Source of the DNA: Plantago major
Lineage: Eukaryota; Streptophyta; Magnoliopsida; Lamiales; Plantaginaceae
Reading direction: 5' to 3'
DNA: 64,000 nucleotides
Assembly: GCA_026545765.1 (NCBI GenBank)
Contig: CM048840.1
Span: 25,982,765-26,046,764 of the forward strand
The notes below the pieces were generated by a model. That model was not told where the DNA came from. It did not search any database and was given only the letters and a program-made list of their open reading frames with translations. Shown piece by piece: positions 33,520 through 45,017 of the stretch. How positions within the stretch are numbered: position 1 is the stretch's first letter; each line of letters begins with the position of its first letter. Position numbers and translations under genes: made by a program.

Positions 33520-33528
33520 GGATTTTTG
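33520..33528. repeat. Target-site duplication of MULE-2, right copy
   Basis: GGATTTTTG, identical to 25292-25300. Confidence 0.95.
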
Positions 33529-33578
33529 TTGTCTTTTCATGATTGAATACCCCCTTAAAGTGTGTACTTATTTTCCAA

Positions 33579-34374
33579 CAAGAATGTTAAACGCAGAACA
33601 CTTTTTACTAAACGCAGAATAAATTTTTACATATTACATATAATACCACTATTATTATAATTTACAAAATGGTTCAATAATTTGAAAATTTTATTATTTT
33701 ACCTAAAAAACATCAAACAAGTTTATTCGAATTAATTTTATCATCCGAATGAATAAATCGAAAAAACTTAAAAAGAAAACACGAAGAACATGAAGAATTG
33801 TCGCCGGTGAACGGAGCATCTCCGATTTGGAGTTCTTGAAGCAAACTTGACAGATCGGAGCAACTTCGATCCGAGAAGTCTCGATCGGGCAAATGCGTTC
33901 CGATCTGGCGCCAAGAGGTGACAGAAAGTCGTCGATCAGCTTCAAAGCTGACGAGAACCATGTTCTCGTCGGTTTCAAACCCGACGAGACGACTCGTGTG
34001 GTCGGTTTTTGTCATTTTTAACCGTTTTTGCGTTTCTTTTTGTTATTTTTTGGATTTTTTGATTTTTTTAAAATCAATTTAAATATACTAATATAATTGA
34101 GTAATAATTAACAACTACAATTACCAAACTATAATAATAAAAACATTTTTATATTTGTCATTATCGATATGGCTAATGATTGTACGATATTGATTTTTAT
34201 TGTGTTATGATACCGTAGTGTATATATGTTTATATATTTTCGAAGATGTAATAATTTGAGAATTTTTTCTGAAAATGAGACTAATTCAATATTTTTATCA
34301 GTTGAAGGACCTTTTACAATATATAAAAAAGTGTTTTGCGTTTAGTAAAATGTGTTCTGCGTTTAACATGGCTC
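33579..34374. mobile_element. MULE-3: 0.8 kb non-autonomous MULE, possible Pack-MULE
   Basis: 796 bp flanked by TTTTCCAA at 33571-33578 and 34375-34382 (8 identical bases; a ninth differs). The ends are inverted repeats: GTTAAACGCAGAACAC at the left and its complement at the right, each with a second TAAACGCA motif 21 bp inward. Most of the interior is AT-rich, but 33770-34010 is GC-richer and holds an open frame. Confidence 0.85.
33713..34015 (-). CDS. Open frame inside MULE-3, possible captured gene fragment
   Basis: A 100-codon minus-strand frame, GC-richer than its surroundings. I recognise no domain. It contains SRLVGFETDENMVLVSFEAD and SWRQIGTHLPDRD, with normal amino-acid complexity over about 75 residues. 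Such islands inside MULE ends are the mark of Pack-MULEs, which carry pieces of host genes. Whether it is transcribed is unknown; it may be an accidental frame. Confidence 0.35.
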   Translation of the reverse strand: MTKTDHTSRLVGFETDENMVLVSFEADRRLSVTSWRQIGTHLPDRDFSDRSCSDLSSLLQELQIGDAPFTGDNSSCSSCFLFKFFRFIHSDDKINSNKLV

Positions 34375-34726
34375 TTTTCCAATCATTTAATTAATGATGA
34401 ATGAAGTGTTAACTCACTTAGAGAAGAGTTCAATTATTTTGAAAAGGATTTGAACCAAGGAGAGAGAGCATAACTACAACTCTATTTCCTTTATAATATG
34501 TCTCTATGGCCACGCCCACGACATTCTAGCTCATGGTGTAAAATGTATTTTTAAGTTGTGCAACGCAACAGTGATTTATTGATTTGGACAGATTTTTCTT
34601 ATAATCATCATAACCACAATAAATAAACATATTGTAGAGCGCATTATTTCATACCGAGTTGGATAATTATTCTACATGATAGAAATAATTAATAAAACTA
34701 AATCAATCCTATTGGATATGATTAAC

Positions 34727-35609
34727 TAGGGATTAAGCTTTTAAACGGTTTGGATACAACCCGACCCGATCCATCCAGAATCCGATGGGTAGAGATCCGA
34801 TATTATTCTATCGGGTTCTCTACCCGTACCCAACCCGTTATTTAGTAGCGGGTATGGGTACAACCCGCCCAACCCGTCTTTAGAGTAAGAAAAATAGTAA
34901 ATGTTGTCTAAAATCGCATTTCATTCTCATGATTTGCTTAAGCCGCAATTGCAGATTTGCTTCATCTTCTCAAGGCTTAAGCAATTGCGGCTACTCAAGC
35001 AAATCTGCTCAACCCATCTGGTCTTCTTTCTGCTACTCAAGCAAATCTTCTCTACCAGATTACTTCTTCTCTAGCAAATCCGGTCTTCTTCTTCACGCAA
35101 ATGATTTTGCTGCGACCTAATCTGGTCTTCTTCCCCACCTAATCTGATCTTCAAGTTGCTCTCAAACAAACCTTCAGATTCAAACCTGTTTTTCTTTTCT
35201 TTTTTTTTTTTTTTTTTGGCTCAATTTTTTGCTCAGGTATGATGTACTACTGTGTTATGCTCTGATGTTAATGTGTTAGTAATGGTGACCAACAGTACTA
35301 CTTATCGGGTTTATAGTACTCAGGGTTGAAAAAAGCTGCAGGTGATGGTAGATAATATCTCCCCCAATCCTGTCTTCTTGATCTGTTAGGAAATGCTCTA
35401 TCTTGTTGAATTATTTTTCGCATCAGTCATTTTTTGTCTAGTTTATCTCTTTTAAACATAAATTTTGGGCTGGGCTTTATTTTTTGGGTCGGGTCGGGTT
35501 TCAAATGGGTTTACGGGTTGGGTTCGTGTCCGAGTCCTGCTTATCGTGTTTGAGACGGGTCCGGGTACATACCCGACCCGGACCCGGACACCATTATATA
35601 CCGACTCTA
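34727..35609. mobile_element. Possible hAT-like non-autonomous remnant
   Basis: The ends face each other with CCCGACCCG-rich sequence (about 34760-34890 and 35475-35595). The right end reads TAGAGTCGG inward and the left end TAGGGATTA, which resembles the TAGNG ends of some hAT elements. No matching 8-bp duplication is seen, so this is tentative. Confidence 0.3.
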
Positions 35610-35694
35610 ATTATGCGATAAATTGTCTTTACAGAAGTCTATGCCCAACATCAGTTCACAAGGAACTTCTCTAGGACATACATGCCCTCTCAGA

Positions 35695-35770
35695 GGCCTT
35701 TAATCATCTAACCTACTTTTCTATATGTCGCATAGCCAATGAAACCGACCACCTTGCCAAGATGGAAAAC
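35695..35770 (+). pseudogene. Possible tail of a LINE-type RNase H domain
   Basis: In one frame it reads FNHLTYFSICRIANETDHLAKM, which resembles the end of the plant RVT_3 RNase H domain (arginine-x-x-N-x-x-A/D-x-LAK). It is short and surrounded by stops. Confidence 0.3.
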
Positions 35771-37191
35771 TCAAGATTTGAAAGTACATAGGGATGGTCA
35801 GTCCAACTTTTACCCCTTCCCCCTAATTTTGTATGTATGGAATGTAGCCTGGTCTTGGCTACAAATTTTAGCAGATTCTGATGTGTACTTTAAGGCCACT
35901 AGTAATGTAGTAAGATCACATTTGACTAACCAATGTAATGAATTTATATTAAAATGAAACTCTGTCAATTTTTTTTATATAATGAATCAAAGTTTTAAAA
36001 TGGTACAACTTGTATGGAAGGTATATTCAAAATGATACATTCCCATCCAAATATATAGAATGTATACTTTATTAATTTAACGGTTTTATTATGGAAAAGT
36101 ATCGGAGTATAGCTTGACCAAGCCCAGCTTTAGAGCCCAATCCACTAGCGTGTGTGAAGCTTAAGCATGCCCCCGTGGCAACTCATCCATGTTTTATGTT
36201 TCCTCAGGACTCGGCTCTTAATGTCAGCCCAATGGGCTGAATGAAAATGGCCCAATAAAGGTTCATGAATTATCATTGTCACAGATTTTATTTTTTCTGA
36301 ATCCGTAATATTTTAGATGGCCTGTACACACACATTAGTGTATGAGTAATTTAGTATATTTAAGTTAAAAATAATGAGCAAGTTTCACGAGAGACGGTCT
36401 CTAAATAATTTATATAAATATAAACTTATATTGTTAAAAAAATTATCGATATTATTAATTAAAACTTCTATGTTTTCAATATTAGTGTTTTTTCATATTA
36501 CAAAAGAAATGAATTTCGTTAACAGCACATTTTGATTAATAACAAGAATGATTTTTCCAAAATGAGTACGTATTCTGAGAGGCAGTCTTATGAAGAGACT
36601 AAAATAGACGGACAAACATTACAGTTATAACAAAACAAATTAAAGGTTTTACTATAAACATCGGTGATATACACATACATAAAAAATAATATAAAATATT
36701 CACTTATAAACATTATTGTATTGCTTAAAACATTATACATATAATTAATATCATCAATATAGATCGTGATTAGATAATTATGGATACAATTTGTGTAAAA
36801 TAGCTATATCATGGCTTAGCAATTAGCATAAACTTTGCGAACATCGATTGTAAAAGCTAGCTACGTACCAAAGCAAATAAGACGATGGCACCGTCGTTGA
36901 AGGCCAGTCTCTCATGCACAGCAATGTTACATTATTATTGATGCCCTAATTCCGATGTAAACTGCAGCTTACAATTTCACGTGAACCTTCATTTTTACAC
37001 CATTTCCCATAACCGGTGATTCCATTTAATTCTTTATATATTCACATTTATTTTACCTTCATATATCCTCATGATCTTATCGAATATCGATCGCCTATTT
37101 ATACAACCTCATTTGCTTGTAAAACTTCAATAGCTACAAATCTATCTAGCTAGTTTTGGTCAATACGTACGCAGTTGTTTACAAGTGGAAG

Positions 37192-37752
37192 ATGGAGAGA
37201 AAGCAGCTCGGATTTGGGATCTTCTTCTTGCTCCTTGTCTTCCTTGCCCGTTAGTCCATTAATGCTTCCTTCCTTCCTAGTTATCTACCTAATTAACTGC
37301 ATTCTAGTATGCTGGCTCTAGTAGTTTATAATACTAGCTGCTGTATGTATGTTTCTTATTAACATTGCCCTCCCTCTCAGAAGTCGGGACAAAATCATAT
37401 ATAGAATCTAGCTATTTTGAAATTGAAGGGGCGAATTATTAAATTATAAAAAATTAATATTACATTATATAATTTCCATAAATATAAAATTTTAGGGTGG
37501 CGAACCACAGTGAAAAAAATATACTAATGATTTTGGCCCTTTTTGAAATTGGATGGGATTTACATTTGAAGTTTGGATGCAGAGATTACGATGATTCCGG
37601 TGGAAGGAAGAGTTTGCGAGTCGCAAAGCCACGGGTTCAGGGGTACCTGCATCCGCGATCATAACTGCGCACTGGTGTGTAGGAACGAGGGTTTCTCTGG
37701 AGGTAAATGCAGGGGATTTCGTCACCGCTGCTTTTGCACAAGGCTCTGTTAA
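37192..37752 (+). CDS. Plant defensin (gamma-thionin family), 75 aa precursor
   Basis: Plant defensins are small secreted antimicrobial peptides, mostly active on fungal membranes. Exon 1 (37192-37249) encodes a Lys-containing N-terminus and a hydrophobic signal peptide ([14 protein letters not shown]). A 333-bp GT-AG intron follows; exon 2 (37583-37752) gives a short linker and the mature peptide starting near [11 protein letters not shown]. All eight cysteines of the fold are present with family spacing, ending in CFCTRLC, and the gamma-core [11 protein letters not shown] is intact. One intron inside the signal-peptide region is the usual defensin structure. The peptide is basic. The gene has no visible defect. 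A TATA box lies about 95 bp upstream of the ATG. Confidence 0.95.
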
Positions 37753-38539
37753 CTTTCCTCAACTGCATGCGATCACAATTTCATTCTCCTATCATGACCT
37801 TGCTTGCTTCGTAGCTAGGTTTGTTGACTTAATTTGTCATGTTCTAGCTGTTAATTACGTACTAGTAGAATTTTCCAGTTCCGTGTTCTATATAACTGCG
37901 CATTGTACTTTGTCTTCTTCGAGTTATGCTCAGACTTGATGATTATCTTCCGTTGTTAATTTGGAAACGTCCATTCTATTTCCCTAGCAACAAATTAATA
38001 TCTTCATCATTTTTCAAACTTCTATTCACAAGAAGTAGTGTACGACTAACTAGGGCCCGACTAACTATACGTTTATAACCCTAAATGTAAGATCCAGATT
38101 TGAATCCTATACATACTCGTAAAAGACCTCGCTTGGATCTGGAACCATTCTGATCTGTGACTTTTCATGAGACTTTGGGTGGGTTCGTACCGGGATCCGT
38201 TACGAACCAGTTTATGATCCATTTAGGACTCGATATCCTATAGCGCAATACGACATGTTTATGACCCATTTAGGTCTCTAGAGTATCCGGACTCATATAA
38301 CATTCGAGAACAGTAGGGTCCAGGTCCAGGTCCAAACATGGTAGGGTACAAAAACAATTATATTATACTAAATTATATTAAGGTTAATTAATTAAGTAAT
38401 GGATTATTTGAAAGATTGAATATTGGGGACACGTATTTGGTACGAAGGGATAATAGAACTAGGTTTACCGTGCAAAGTTCTTCTCAAATTTCATTTTCTT
38501 CTTTGTTGTTGACTCCATTGATGGCCACCATCACAGCGA

Positions 38540-39490
38540 GCCAAGTGGCCTGACTCCACTGTTGATACGAAATTATGTCCAATCCCTTAAGAACACTCTA
38601 AAGGCGTGTTCTAAGGTGCATTAGTATCTTTAAGGCCTTTCACAGAAGGTCCGTCCCAAGTGGCCCGACTTCACTGGTTCTAGGGTTCGGACCTCTGATG
38701 TTATAAAGACTAGGGACTGTGGCACAAGGTAAGCTGTGGTCAGGACCTTTCTGGCCCGATCCCAACTACTACACGTCCGACTCCACCTGCTGCACAAGCA
38801 GATGAGAGGAAGCTAAATGCCTAGCAGTAGCCTAGGACCAGACGACCTCCGGGTCGGACGCCTCACCACAAAGGACCAAGTGTACAAATCTGATAAAGCA
38901 TGATCTGTACCTGAGCCTGACAACGGACCCTCACACGTACAAGGGATTGAGACAATCCTACTAAGTAACGAGTACGAGTTAGTCTTGGTATGGATCTTAG
39001 GTCCGGACCTTGTTCCGTAGCGTTACTCCGCCACTGCTAAATGTTTACTCAGGATGCTGAAATGTCCATTATGCCCCAAAGGCCCAAGAAGAGACATGGG
39101 TCAAGTCAACCTAATGGGCCATGGGCCTAACAAGGCATTGATGACACATTGTGAAGCATACACTTGGCACGATCTCGCGAGTCCCTCCATTCTTGATAGA
39201 AACCTATAAATATGGCATGAATCTCCATAACGCAAGGTAAGCCATTATTCCGTAATCAATCCCGAGCACTTGACAGAGTAGACATTCAATCTCTATCGAG
39301 TAAAGTCCCTATCCGGTTTGACACTAAGCAAACTGGGTTTACCGTTCTAAACCCCCCCCCCCCTCCCACTAGCTTTTGTGTAGGTCCTTATCAGAAGTCA
39401 CTTTGGACACTAGGACCATATCAAGAGGATTAGGACGCATTAGAGGTTTAAGACAAGGACTTAGTAAGAACTTAGTAAGTGTTGAGGCAC
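38540..39490. repeat. LTR-like non-coding block, possible solo LTR
   Basis: This block is GC-richer than its flanks, lacks open frames, and has a TATAAATATGGC box at about 39207 followed by leader-like sequence and a poly-C run near 39352. That resembles the promoter part of a Ty3/gypsy LTR. I could not fix its ends or find a 5-bp duplication. Confidence 0.35.
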
Positions 39491-40560
39491 CCCTTAACAC
39501 ACTGGCTCTCTCATCCAATTTAATTAAGTAATGGATCTATGAAGTTTCTCATAATTATTTCTTTTTAGTGCTTCGACTCGCGGTCCGACACGAAGTCATA
39601 TAGTCTGATGAATCCTATCAGGTGCCTTTGAGTTTTCAGGCAATTCTTCACATCACTCCAATTCTTCACATCTTTCTTATCCAAATAACACATAAATTCA
39701 AGATTTTATTTTTATTTTTGAGATATTACCGTGAAAAGGGTAGAAGTTTTTCTAATCTTTCTTACGAGATTAATATCTTCCCAACTATTGGAAGATTATA
39801 ATCTAATACCGGGTCATCCAGAAATAATACAGATGACCCTGTATTGTGTAACTAATACTGAATGGAAGATTATGTCATATTATCAAGCTTAATATCCAAT
39901 AATGGGCCCTATTAACTATTTGAGAACGGCTCCGTACGTTACAAAACCTATGCAAAATGGATATGAATATATATGATTTACCAAATGGTTATATATAAAT
40001 TAATGAGTCCCGGTTGTGCTCGACTTGTTCGAGTTCGAGTATAACATATAGCTAAATCGATGACCTGAGTGTGAATATATTGGTGTTCTCACTCAAACAA
40101 CTGCTCTAATAGTATCGAACTTTTTAAAAATTATTATTCAATTATAATTAAACATGAAATTGGTTATCGTTAATACTAGTTTATAAACTTGACAAATGTA
40201 TTTTCAAAATAATTTTATTTCATAATCGTCTAGTGATAAACTAGATGATTAGATATGATAGATAATTTACTTACAAAATCTATCTGAATTATTTTTGTAT
40301 AATGTATTTAGCAATTAGCTAATTAATTTACACCATCATCGGACTAACTTACGATTAGTTTCGTGCGAACTGAACTCGATTAGGAAAGAATACTTGTCGT
40401 ATCAGCTCGAATAATTTCATTTCGAGCTAGTTAAGAAATAACGCTAGTAAACGTCCAAATATTGGGATGAGTAAGGTGTCAATTGGTATGACTAAGATGG
40501 TGAATCCATCCATCCATATATATTATCTAAAGCACAAGGGCTAAACCCCACCAGATTAAT

Positions 40561-41170
40561 TTAATCATACGTGGAATTTTATGAAATTAGTTGTATTTTA
40601 ATCAGTATATATTTCATTGTTATTTTGGTATGTTGTCTACATATATAGTTTTTTATTAAATCTCATATAACTTTATCTATAAAAATTCGAAAAATATTTG
40701 GAACATATATTTGAATTAATGAATCCATAGACGAATCCATAGACACCAATCTTGAATAGTATTATTTCAATAAATCATTTTATTCATTAAAATAAAATAT
40801 AAATTTATTAAATAAGATAAAATGAATTAATGAAAATTTAAAAATAGAGTATTTATAAAATAAATTCAATCTACGTGAAATTTTGTTGAATTAGTTGCAT
40901 TTTCAACCAGTATATCTTCCACTGTTTATTTTTAGTATGTTGGCTGCATATATAGTTTTTATTAAATCTAATATAAATTTATTCTACAAAACTCCGAAAA
41001 ATATTGTGAACATATATTTGAATTCACCGTGACAAGACGAATCTATAGACACCAATCTAGATTATTATTATTATTAATTAAATAAATTATTTTATTCACT
41101 AAAATAAAAAAATATATTTATTAAAAAAGATAAAATGAAATAATGAAATTAAAAAATAGAGAATTTATTA
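40561..41170. repeat. Direct tandem repeat, two copies of about 304 bp
   Basis: Copy 1 from about 40561 and copy 2 from about 40865 share TTAGTTG(T/C)ATTTT, AACATATATTTGAATT and ATAGACACCAATCT at matching offsets. Small indels separate them, so the duplication is not recent. Confidence 0.8.
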
Positions 41171-41860
41171 ATTATTTAATACTCCACCCATCTATTTAAC
41201 GAGAAATTAATAGATATTTAGATTTTCAATTATAAATTTTGATTCTACGGTTGAGCAAAGTCCGAATAGGAGGCGAGAATTTTGTTCCATGATGTTTTGC
41301 TAGGTTAGACGTGAGGCTAATGTTTTAGCGTTCAGATTATCAGTTGGGTGTTCTTATATAATATAACTAGAACGTGAGCGTGTCATTGTGGCATCTAATT
41401 ACAAATAATAATAAAAGTATATGAAGGTAAGTGCAATCGTTATTTCTGATAATGAATTGTTTTTTTTAGTTGAATTAATATTTTGGATAGTGCGAATTGA
41501 TCTGTTCAAATTTGATTAAAGAAGATGGAGCAGAAATATTGGTTATCGTTTTTTTTTTCTTTTAGTGATTTTGTTGGAGTTCGATTAGGGTTTTGAATTT
41601 ATTGGAGATGACATATTGAGAGTTTTTAATGATGAATTGATTCTGTTGGGGTTGATTTATGGCTTGAAATTTAATTAGAGAAGACAAATTAAGTTTTTTT
41701 TAATAATTGATTTTGTTGGAGTTGCGTTAGGGCTTAGAATTAGAATGAATAAAATATATTGGTTTTTTTTGTAATTAAAGTCTAATTTACATGCGTAACA
41801 CAAATCAGTTCAATTTAACTTAAATTAAGTACTCAATTGCACAACTCTAATAGTTGTGCA

Positions 41861-41862
<2 letters not shown>

Positions 41863-41937
<75 letters not shown>
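41863..41937. repeat. (AT)n microsatellite
   Basis: An uninterrupted AT dinucleotide run of about 75 bp. Reading frames through it are artefacts. Confidence 0.95.
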
Positions 41938-41946
<9 letters not shown>

Positions 41947-42238
41947 AATGTTATTGCTTGATTTTTTTGTATGTTGACTGTATATATATTTTTTTTGGAA
42001 CGAAGAACTTGTCTTATTACTCCAAAACAATGCCAGTACATTTAGGGGCCGACAGGATGTCCATGCCCACGAAAATAAATGATCAAGACTAAGAATGGCA
42101 ATAGCAATCAAAACAGACTAAAGTACGGCCTACAGACCAAGAGCCTGCGCATCCAATTCCCGAACCAGACCAAGGCTATGCTCAGATGTCATGGACCCCA
42201 TAATCCTAATAATATCTCGTCAGCAGTCAGACGTCCGG

Positions 42239-42770
42239 TCAATTCTTGAAGATTTTCTCATTTCTCGCCATCCAAATGTGGTAAAACGTCTCAGCAAGCA
42301 GAGTTCGAAAGACAATTGCACGTCGTCGTTTACCTTTCGCCATTCGACATAACCAGGTGATTAGTTGATGCCAATCATGGATGGGGGGATGTGATACCCG
42401 AAGCCATCTCAGACCACCTATCAGAATCTCGTAGGTAGTGGGGCACTTAAAGTACAGATGCTCTAAACTCTCAATGTCATTGCAAAAAGCACATTGTTCA
42501 TCGGTACTGATGCCAAAAAATGCCAACCTGTCCTTAGTTGCTAGTCTTCTATGGAGTCCAAGCCAGAGAATGAACCTTGCTTTAGGCCTCGCTAAGTTCC
42601 TAGCAGTCTCGTAAGCAAAAATACCTACTCCTCACCGAAAATCAATTTGCCACGAGCTGCACATCCCAATCCAGCATATCATGCACTACGGCCTTGAGTC
42701 TCTGTACAGCACGAATCGTCACCGAACTACACAAGGGAATATGCCAGTCATCTAACGGTTGGTTCTTTAT
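42239..42770 (-). pseudogene. LINE-1 C-terminal zf-RVT part
   Basis: Continuation of the same LINE on the other side of the CACTA element. The last 95 codons have the zf-RVT motif CAFCNDIESLEHLYFKC and a typical IWMARNEKIF end. The part 42530-42770 contains stops. Confidence 0.85.
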
Positions 42771-42804
42771 CACTACAAGAAAATCCGGAAAATCCGACTT
42801 TATG

Positions 42805-43045
42805 GGGCGACGGGTCGCTAATTGGGGCGATGGATTCTATCCGTCGCCCCAATCGGCGTAGCGACAGATAACTTATCCATCGCTAAATTGGGCGACGGAT
42901 AATAATTATCCGTCGCCCAAGTTCGACTTTTAAAAAAAAAAAACAAACTGGGCGACGGATAGATTATCCGTCGCTATGGTCCGTCGCCCACTGGGCCGAC
43001 GGATCGACCAACTGGGCCGACGGATACGTGTCCGTCGGCCCAGTT
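42805..43045. repeat. Left sub-terminal repeats of the CACTA element
   Basis: Many copies of GGGCGACGGAT in both orientations, some forming palindromes such as GGCGACGGATAATAATTATC with its complement (42891-42919). Such motifs are binding sites for the element's own regulatory protein in En/Spm. Confidence 0.85.
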
Positions 43046-43382
43046 TTCTTATGTTCGGACAGAGAGCAGAATCTCTCATTTTCTTCATCTTCTTCATTCT
43101 TCCATCCTCATTTTCTTCTTCTCCTCAATCCGTTTTCCGGCCAATCATCCGTTATTCCGGGCAATCTTGGTGCCTAATCGAAGCCCGTGTGACAAGGAGT
43201 TTGATTCTTCGATCAATTTCATATTTCTACCGATTAATCAAGGTATTTTGGCTAAAACCCTAGTTTTTAAAAATTTGGAAATTTTGTTTATTTTGATTAA
43301 TTTGAGCAATTATATGTATATATGATAAGTATGTAGTAGTTAGTTTAGTTAATTTCATCAATTATATGTAATTTGTTCAATT

Positions 43383-43489
<107 letters not shown>

Positions 43490-43866
43490 AAGTATGTAGT
43501 AGTTAGTTTAGTTAATTTGATATGTTTGTCAAGTATAGAAGTATGTAGTTTTGATTGGATAAATTTGTATGTTAAGTACGTAATTTGATATGAATATATG
43601 TAGTAATTCGATATGTATAGAGTAATTAGTTAATTTGATATGTAGTTAAGTATAGTATAATATATGTACTAAGAGGTTGAAATGGTTAAAATATATGCCC
43701 AATTTTGTAACATATCGAACACTTAATTAATAATTAATTTATAAGGAACATATAATAATTAACAATTAACCTCCACAATCTTCTTATCCGAATTGGAATC
43801 GATCTAATAAATTAAATACGATCTAATCAATTGGAACGTGTCAGGTTAAAAATAAAGTATACAATG

Positions 43867-44925
43867 AATTCCGACCGTTCATGGATGTACGATCGTACGG
43901 CGGTAAATGGCAGAGTTTCTAGGAGTTTTGTAGAAGGGGTTAAACGTTTCATCTCGTTTGCCATGGGACGTTCGGTTTGTGCAACTGGGGGTTGATAAAG
44001 TGTCCTTGCACATTGGAAACCTGCAGAAACAAGCAATTTATGACGCCTACAGCAGTATTCGAGCACTTGCGACGTTACGGATTCATGCCTGAGTATCATG
44101 TATGGATTCATCACGGTGAGGAAGCACTGTCCATGGCATACCTCCAATGAAGGGAGAGGCGGGGTTTGGGGCCGCCTATCGAGTGCCTTTCTACTTGTCG
44201 GAACATGTGTATGGTGTATTGGGAGGAGGATGTAGATCTGTTGGAATGCAAGTTCTGTGGTAGGGAGCGTCACAAGTGATGAGGAGGATCGTGCATGAGA
44301 ATGAGGAGTTTCATCCGTTTTGTCTCTAGGCTTGTATAACTAGTAATCATTAGTTGATATATATATGAAACCAAACATTATGGTAAAATTGAAGCTGATG
44401 TAACTTATATTATGTAATGCCGTAACAATTGACTGGATCTAATATAACTTATATTACGTAGCAATTGATTGAATTATTGTGAAAATGATTTATTATCGTA
44501 AATGAAAGACATCGATCTAATGAATTCAAACGTGTCAGGTTATTATCTTGAAACGAACCTTCTTATTTGATGTTGAGTGGTATGATCCTAATCCAGGAGG
44601 TACAAGGAAGAACGAGCAGTATGAAATGGTTGATGTGAACCAAAAGAAGAGGTACCGAACCAAGTATGAACCATTTATTCTGGGGACTCAAGCAAGACAA
44701 GTGGTGTTTCTTGAATATCCAAGCAAGAAACGCGATAAGGGGGAATGGTTAGCTGCGGTACCTATTCGTGCTCGCTCGAAAGTGGAGTACATTGAGAAAG
44801 ACGACTCAATTACCAACTCGTACCAACAAGAGGATGTCGATAAACAAGCATAAGATCCCATAGAAGCAGATGATGAGTTGTTTGATCTGCACGAGGACCA
44901 ATATGTAGACTTAGAGGACGGCGAT
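43867..44925 (+). pseudogene. CACTA transposase (TNP2-type) relic lacking its core
   Basis: 43867-44273 is the N-terminal transposase-associated domain: SDRSWMYDRTAV, FVEGVKRFISFAM, then after a frameshift IKCPCTLETCRNK and YGFMPEYHVWIHHGEE, and a zinc ribbon LLECKFCGRERHK. The sequence then jumps to the C-terminal DUF4216 region at 44548-44853 (FDVEWYDPNPGGTR, VDVNQKKRYR, EPFILGTQARQVVFLEYP). The whole central DDE domain that should lie between is gone. A TAA at 44851 ends the frame. Confidence 0.85.
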
Positions 44926-45017
44926 AATGGTATATTATTACATGTGTTATTATAATCTGTTCTGTATTATAACTCGTACTAACACATTTTATTGTATTTA
45001 TTACATGTTTTTGCAGA

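Larger units (their letters stand above)
34383..37191. other. Intergenic region before the defensin gene
   Basis: No intact gene. It holds a possible hAT-like remnant (34727-35609), a possible RNase H tail of a LINE (near 35700-35770), and AT-rich sequence. The last 150 bp form the defensin promoter and leader, with a TATTTATA box at about 37096. Confidence 0.6.
37753..41988. other. Long intergenic region without genes
   Basis: No coding region seen. It includes a GC-richer LTR-like block (38540-39490), a two-copy direct repeat of 304-bp period (40561-41170) and a long AT microsatellite (41863-41937). The rest is AT-rich and unassigned. Confidence 0.6.

Noticed and set aside
34727..35609. 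A firmly bounded hAT element
   Set aside because: The ends match only loosely and no 8-bp duplication is present, so it is kept only as a low-confidence feature.
41833..42111. Tyr-Ile repeat frames over the AT microsatellite, also at 43373-43588
   Set aside because: They are direct readings of (AT)n and carry no protein signal.
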